DNA of 64,000 nucleotides from Sciurus carolinensis (Eukaryota; Chordata; Mammalia; Rodentia; Sciuridae): NCBI RefSeq assembly GCF_902686445.1, contig NC_062225.1, positions 93,918,581-93,982,580 of the forward strand. The letters run 5' to 3'. The notes under the pieces are model-generated. The model made no database searches and was not told the origin of the DNA. It worked only from the letters and a program-made list of their open reading frames with translations. Positions 58,600 to 64,000 of the stretch are shown here, piece by piece. The position numbers were made by a program, and so were the translations under genes. The number at the start of each line of letters is the position of its first letter. Position 1 is the stretch's first letter.

Positions 58600-61500
58600 T
58601 TTGGGTTTTATTCGTCCTCTCCCAGCCTTAACAATCTAGCTGAGGGAAAAGAAGCACTCTCCAGCAGAGGCCAAATTGGAAGAGTAGATGAAGCGGGCAC
58701 AAAGGTCATGGCTTCTGCACCCTGGTTGCTCAAGAAACCAGCTGCCTTCACAGGCCCCAGCAAGCCATGCCCAGGCCCAGCCACGAGCTGTCCCCACTGC
58801 CCAGCCTCCAGCCTGCGAGCTGTGGCCTCCACTCTCGGCCAATTTTGCAGGAATCACATTCTTTGTGAAGAGGGGGCTGGGCGGAAGGGCTTCTGTCCCA
58901 TCCCTGTTTCCCAAACGTCTGTCTGAATGAAGCCAGAGCTGAGTTGAAGAAAACAAAGTCATTTTGTCTTCAGGATTGCCTGGGTATTTCTAGAAAAGAA
59001 GTTCTTGAACTGTGAATCAGCCCTTCCAAATCAGATGCATTTTCAAGTACGTCAGACAAATAGCCTCTTCTGGCTTGGAGTCAGGGAGCCAGGAGGTACC
59101 CTGTGTACAGGGTGGGTTCAGGCCCACCCAGCAAGCATGGTCACAACAAGGCCCACTGGCCCGTGGCAGCATGTGAACTTCAGGAGACACACGCATTCAG
59201 ACCACAGCAGAGGGAAGTAATGATGGTGTCACTTTAAAGATGTCTGTTTAAGATGATGTGGCACTTTGAAGTAAATCATCTGTCCATCTGGCAGCTGGGC
59301 AGAGGTGGCCCAGAAAGAGCAACACCTGGTCACCCCTGACCCCCGGGCTCACAGGGACCAGGAATAAGATGGAATGAGTCACGGCAAAGATAACTCTGGG
59401 GATCACTGATAACTGTTGGCCAGTGGACAGTGAAGGCCACAAGAGAGGTGGAGATGCCTTGGGCAAGAGACCAGCACAGCAACAGGGCAGGTCCACACAG
59501 AGGAGGCTGCCCACCTGCGGGGATCATGTAGCAGACGGCCAGCCAGGTGGGGCATCCAAACGGAGAGCACGTGGGCCTGGGAACCCGACAGAGTCGTGCC
59601 TAGGAAAGGGGTCTGAGATGGCTCGAGGTCGTGTGGTGGGTCAGAGCTGCACCACAGTGTGCCTGGTGGCTCAGGAGGTCTGGTGAGAGACAGCAAGGAG
59701 GACAAGACTGGACACTTATCATCTGAAGAGAAGAAACCAGGAGAAGGAAAGAAATCAGACCCGGGAAAGGCCGGGGAGCCAGTGGAGCCTGGCTCAGCAG
59801 AGGACAGAAGGCCAATTAGGACCAGTGTGGCCGTGCACACCTGCAGCAGTGAGGCCAGCAGAGGAGGCTGCCCTGGAGGGTCTGCAGTAGCCAGAGGCAG
59901 TGGCCCTGAGTCATCTGGAGCCCGTGCTGCCTGTGACCATCTGTCCCTAGGAACAAGCAAGACAGTGGCTTCATGAGTAGGGCCGGTGGCTGAGGACCCA
60001 GGGGCCAAGGTGGGTGGACTTCCCTGCCAACACTCAGCCGCCAGGCATGTGGAGAGACAGCACTGGAGTGTCACAAGCAGACACCAGGCGCTGAACCAGG
60101 CTGGGTCCCCGGGCGGGGAGGTCAGAGCTGGAGAGGAGGCCGCTGGGAAGGCCCCATGTGCGCCCAGCACAGCCGGTTCCAGGCCTCTGCCCTCGGCACA
60201 CCAGAAGCACCTGCACCACGTGCCTTCCTCTTCCCTCAGCCTCACCAGGGCCTCCTCACCCTTCAGAACCATGCCAGCCATGCCTGGGCTGACCTCATGC
60301 CAGGGAGGGTGTCCCGCCCCTTGGAGTCCCGACCTCCTTCCTCTTCAGAGCACCTAAGGAGTTAGACAACACTGACCGGGCCTAGGGAGGAGGTGGACGC
60401 TGAGGCAGGAAGGTCCGCGGCCACTGGTGCGAGCCAGGGTCTGGGCCAGGCGTCCTCTCCTTGCAGGCAGAGCCAGCTCCTCTGAGTTCCCGGGTCTTCC
60501 TGACCCCAGTCACTGATCAGCCTGGTGAGAGCGGGGCTCCTGTCTCCAGTGGAGAGCCAAGTTTCCACCTGACCTCCCATCACAGCTCCTGCGGGCCCCC
60601 CTGGAGCTCAATGCATGCACAGGACAGCTGCACCTCCTGCATGCCCACAGTGCCTCGCTCGGTATGGCAGGCATGACCCCAGAGACTGCATCTTTAGGAA
60701 GGGGTTCAAGCGTGTCTAAGACAGAAAGCAGCTGTGAGTTCCTGGGGGGCAGATTTGAGGTCCTGGGACCTAACAGCAGCCAGGTGCCTGCCACCAGACG
60801 TGTGCAGAAGTTAGGAGGGAGAAGCAGAAGCAGGGAAGGCTATGCCAGGTCTGAATCATGGGCCATGGGCTGCATGATCTGCATGCATCTTCATAAGAAG
60901 ACCCTCCGCAGACCTGGGCGGAACTGGGGTCGGCTGTCAGGCAGGCACTGGTGAACCCGGGCTGCAGGGTAGGCACTGCCTTGATTCAGTGCCTGCTCCT
61001 TGCCCGGGAGTACAGTGGCCTCTCTGAGGGGCTCCACGGAGGACTTCACCCACCGCAGGATGAAAACATTCAGAGAACGTTCCACTCAAGCTGAACACGA
61101 GCGCCTTTTCCCATCGTCGTTCCCAGACAATGCAGCTTGACGGCTGTTCACACAGCAGCCGCGTGGTGTTGGGTGTTGCAGGGAACCTGGGGACGGTTTC
61201 AAGGCCTGGGTGATGCGGAAGGCCACTCCACGTACCGTGGTGCTCTCTCTGAGTGCCGTGAGGCCCTGCGTGCGTCAGCGTCGCCGGGGCCCTTGGGACA
61301 CACCGCAGACACTGAGGCTCCACCATGTGTTCCCTCGTCTCGATTCTTGTTCCTCCGAAGGGAACTCGGGAGGATTCTCCAAACTTAAATCTGTTGCTTC
61401 TGATTCCAAAAAGTAAAAGCTTTCAGAGGCACTCTCACCTTTCAGAGGCCTGGCCAGCACACGTGTCCTCTTCCGCCACAGCCCAGACCCTCCCAGGACG

Positions 61501-64000
61501 CTGGCCTGGACCCTGAAGCAGCTCTGTTCATCCCTCTGGAGCTCGTCGCGAAGGCGGACAGTCTCTTCTGGAAGCTCCCTGTGCTGGAAAGTCCCCAGAA
61601 GAACCGTGAACTGCCACCACACCAGCCCTCTCTTTGGGGGTCACCATCAGCATCTGCTGTGCCTGAGATCAGTCAGCAGAGGCTGGCCGAGCAGGACAGA
61701 GGGACACACCACGTGTCAGAGGGACAGACCTGGGGGAGGCCCCTGCCGTCCGCGGCAGTCGCCCAGCTGCTTCCACCCCACAGCAGGGACAGGGCGTGAG
61801 GGAGAGGACCAGGGTCCCTCTGGAGGCAGCACCTTCCTCGGGGCCTAGCGTGGGTGAGGGACTCAGCTGCTGTGCAGGAAGAGCCCCGGAGAGGAGTCTC
61901 AAGATGCCAAGTCTCCCTGGGGCCTGTGTCCACAGTGGAGAAACCCCTGGGGCGGGGTTCTAATGAGCCCACTGCCCGTGAGGACGAAGACCAGGACTTG
62001 CAAGGACAGCAGAGCAGGACCCCACAGCACAGGCCCTGGAGAAGCAGCACCAGGTGAGGGTGGGCGCCTGCCGGCCAGGCTCTGCTTTCAGCCTCAGAAG
62101 CAGACCACCAGCTGCCCTCTGGGGAAGAAGAAAGTCCCACCCGCCACTGGGGACAGTGCTGTCCTGTCTGTGAAGAGCATGGGGGGCCTTTCTTCTCCCT
62201 GTTACTGGGAAGGATGCAGCCCCCTGTCTAAACCTCATGTGCAGACACGGGAGACCCCTCCTGCCCCGTCCTCAAGACCCCTGACCATCAATCCAAACTC
62301 CACTGGGACAGGGTATGAAATCCATGTGTCTGGCAACTCTGATCTCTGCTGCCCACAAACCCCTGGGCTCTGCCACCTTGGAAGGCCCTCGTGGACTCTC
62401 CTGCATGCCCCTCACCCTCCCAAGAGAAGGACTGTCCCCCACACTCACTTTGGCTTCGCTGTGGGCCAGCATAGGAACGAGGAGGGCATGGGGTCCTCCA
62501 GACCTGCCGTGGACTTTGCTCTACCTGAGCACTTTCACAGTGCGGAGGGCAGGTCTCCCACGCCCTGCATCTTTCTGGCCTGCAGCAGACAGGGGAGGGG
62601 ACAGCAGTCCAGGAAGGCTGGGCCACCCCAGGAGTGCAGCCCCAGCAGGTAGAGGAGAACATTCCCATACAGCCAAGCCATGTGCTGCCCCAGCTCCTGC
62701 TGGGCTCCTGCTCTGGGGAGCTGCCTGGCTCTCTGTGTGCCACAGGAATTCCCGCGGGACCTTTCACCATCTGGCCAGACTGCCCCCTCTGGGACAAAGG
62801 CAGAAGCCACACCGTGCTCGGTCCACCTCCTCAAATCTGGCTCCACTTGGGTCTGACTGCTGAGGGACAGGGAAGGCGGGGTCCGCTCCAAGCTGGCAGA
62901 GCCGCTGCCTGCCCCGGGCTGGAATGCCCCAGGGCAGGGGCCTTGTCAGGGCAGGCCGGCCAGCCAGGCCCCTGAGCTGCAAACCCTGGGGAGCACAGCT
63001 CCCTCCAGCCCACTTCCCTTTACCCTCAGGACTGGAGCCTGTGGGAAACGGCCTGTGGGTCCACCGTGGGGAGGAAGCCTGCCAGCTCTGCTCACTGCCC
63101 TCTGGAGTGGACGCTCTGCCCATGCCTGTCCAAGCCACGCACACGAGGCTCTCCCCACTGCTGGGGAGAGCACCTCACTCGCCACTTCTCTAAGCTGATC
63201 TCCTACTCAGCATCTGTCTCGTGCAGTGCGTCCCAGCAGGCCCACGGGAAGTCGGCACCTGCAGTCACCTCTGCAAGTCCTCCTCAGTGAGGCCGCCTCT
63301 GCTAGACCTCCTGTGCCTGGGCACAGCACATCTGGCATGGTGTCCGCCACTGGTGGAAACTAGCCCACTTTGTTATTGCAGGAGTGTTTCCTCCTGAGAA
63401 ACTTTCCCCTTCACCTGCCACCGTCCTGCCACCCCGGGTCCTAGTGAGCACACCACCAATACAAGAGACAACAGGTTCACCTCGGCCTTAGCCTCAGGGT
63501 GAACCAACCGCACTCAGCGCATGAGCACTTGGAGTTTTCTAGACTCGTTTTCTGACTCGTGTGGCATCTCACCACAACTCTGTGTCTGCAGCTGGAAGCC
63601 CAGCCTGGCCTGATGGGGCCTTGCCAGGCTGCCGGCCAGGTCTTAGGAATGGCCTCGCTGAGCCCATGGTCCAGAGCTCTAGGTAGAATGCAGCTCCCAG
63701 CTCTGGGACTCAGGCCCGTGTGCTCGCTGGCTGCTTATGGGGCTGCTCTGAGCTGATAGGGATCCCCAGATTCTGGCCACCTGGCTCTTTGCAGCCTGGT
63801 GGCTTGACCCCCTCCCAGGTGGTGGGGCAGGGTCTTCTGAGACTTTCCCTCATCACCCAGCTGTGCCCGGGTCCACTCTACTCCAGGGCAGACCTCATGC
63901 GGGCTTGGGCAGCAGACCTGGGAACCTCAGGGCCACCTGGGATTCTGCCGGCAACCTGGGCATTATTTGGTCATTGTGCCAGCACCTTCAGAGGAGTAAA
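58600..64000. other. GC-rich unique intronic sequence
   Basis: About 5.4 kb with many overlapping short frames on both strands, as expected for GC-rich DNA. No splice-bounded exon in phase with 53315, no RNA gene and no repeat family was recognised. Confidence 0.6.

Noticed and set aside
59403..60281. 292-aa minus frame
   Set aside because: GC-rich intronic DNA, no domain or splice evidence, several overlapping frames on the other strand.
61963..62652. 229-aa plus frame
   Set aside because: Same reasons; no phase match to the upstream MYT1L exon.

Overview
This window is mammalian nuclear DNA, and it carries an internal, plus-strand segment of one gene: MYT1L (myelin transcription factor 1-like, also called NZF-1), a neuronal CCHHC zinc-finger transcription factor. 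The evidence is a series of short open exons with matching splice phases. Joined, they read as one MYT1-family protein: zinc finger, linker, MYT1 domain, serine-rich region, acidic/proline region, then a cluster of fingers. The gene is open at both ends. The exons for the N-terminal finger, the acidic region and the first finger of the central pair lie upstream. The last half-finger and the C-terminal coiled coil lie downstream. SINEs point to a squirrel-family rodent: an ID-type tRNA-Ala SINE at about 13.24 kb and a B1-plus-ID composite at about 35.97 kb, of the kind common in Sciuridae. This is inference; no species call is possible.

Layout: coding exons lie at 2886-2976, 4435-4542, 8898-9112, 16371-16621, 18482-18718, 20230-20351, 20704-20766 (cassette candidate), 21192-21260, 50425-50487, 51785-51868 and 53094-53315. 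A 29-kb intron (21261-50424) separates the start of the C-terminal finger cluster from the rest of it. A CpG island covers the serine-rich exon at 16.3-16.75 kb. No other convincing gene was found on either strand. Introns hold old interspersed repeats (MIR, L2, MER5, Tigger/MER2-like, L1-like, FLAM/B1-like), dinucleotide runs, and three large tandem arrays.

The tandem arrays are striking. They are a CA-rich array with a ~103-129 bp higher-order unit (37.4-38.0 kb), a 10-bp array of about 1.44 kb (54.27-55.71 kb) that is G-tract-rich on the minus strand, and a 62-bp minisatellite (56.44-58.15 kb) with nested 244-bp and 488-bp periods. The last two lie 1-5 kb downstream of the last finger exon in the window. 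They produce long open reading frames that are not genes.

The most interesting biological signal is the 63-bp exon at 20704-20766. It encodes an extra, intact CCHHC finger that differs by one residue from the finger in the exon at 50425-50487, although 16 of the 19 codons for shared residues differ synonymously. Its donor site is weak (gtgtgg), its length keeps frame when skipped, and the next exon (21192-21260) keeps the finger's final cysteine. From memory, MYT1L is usually described with six fingers and MYT1 with seven, so this looks like a preserved but mostly skipped finger.
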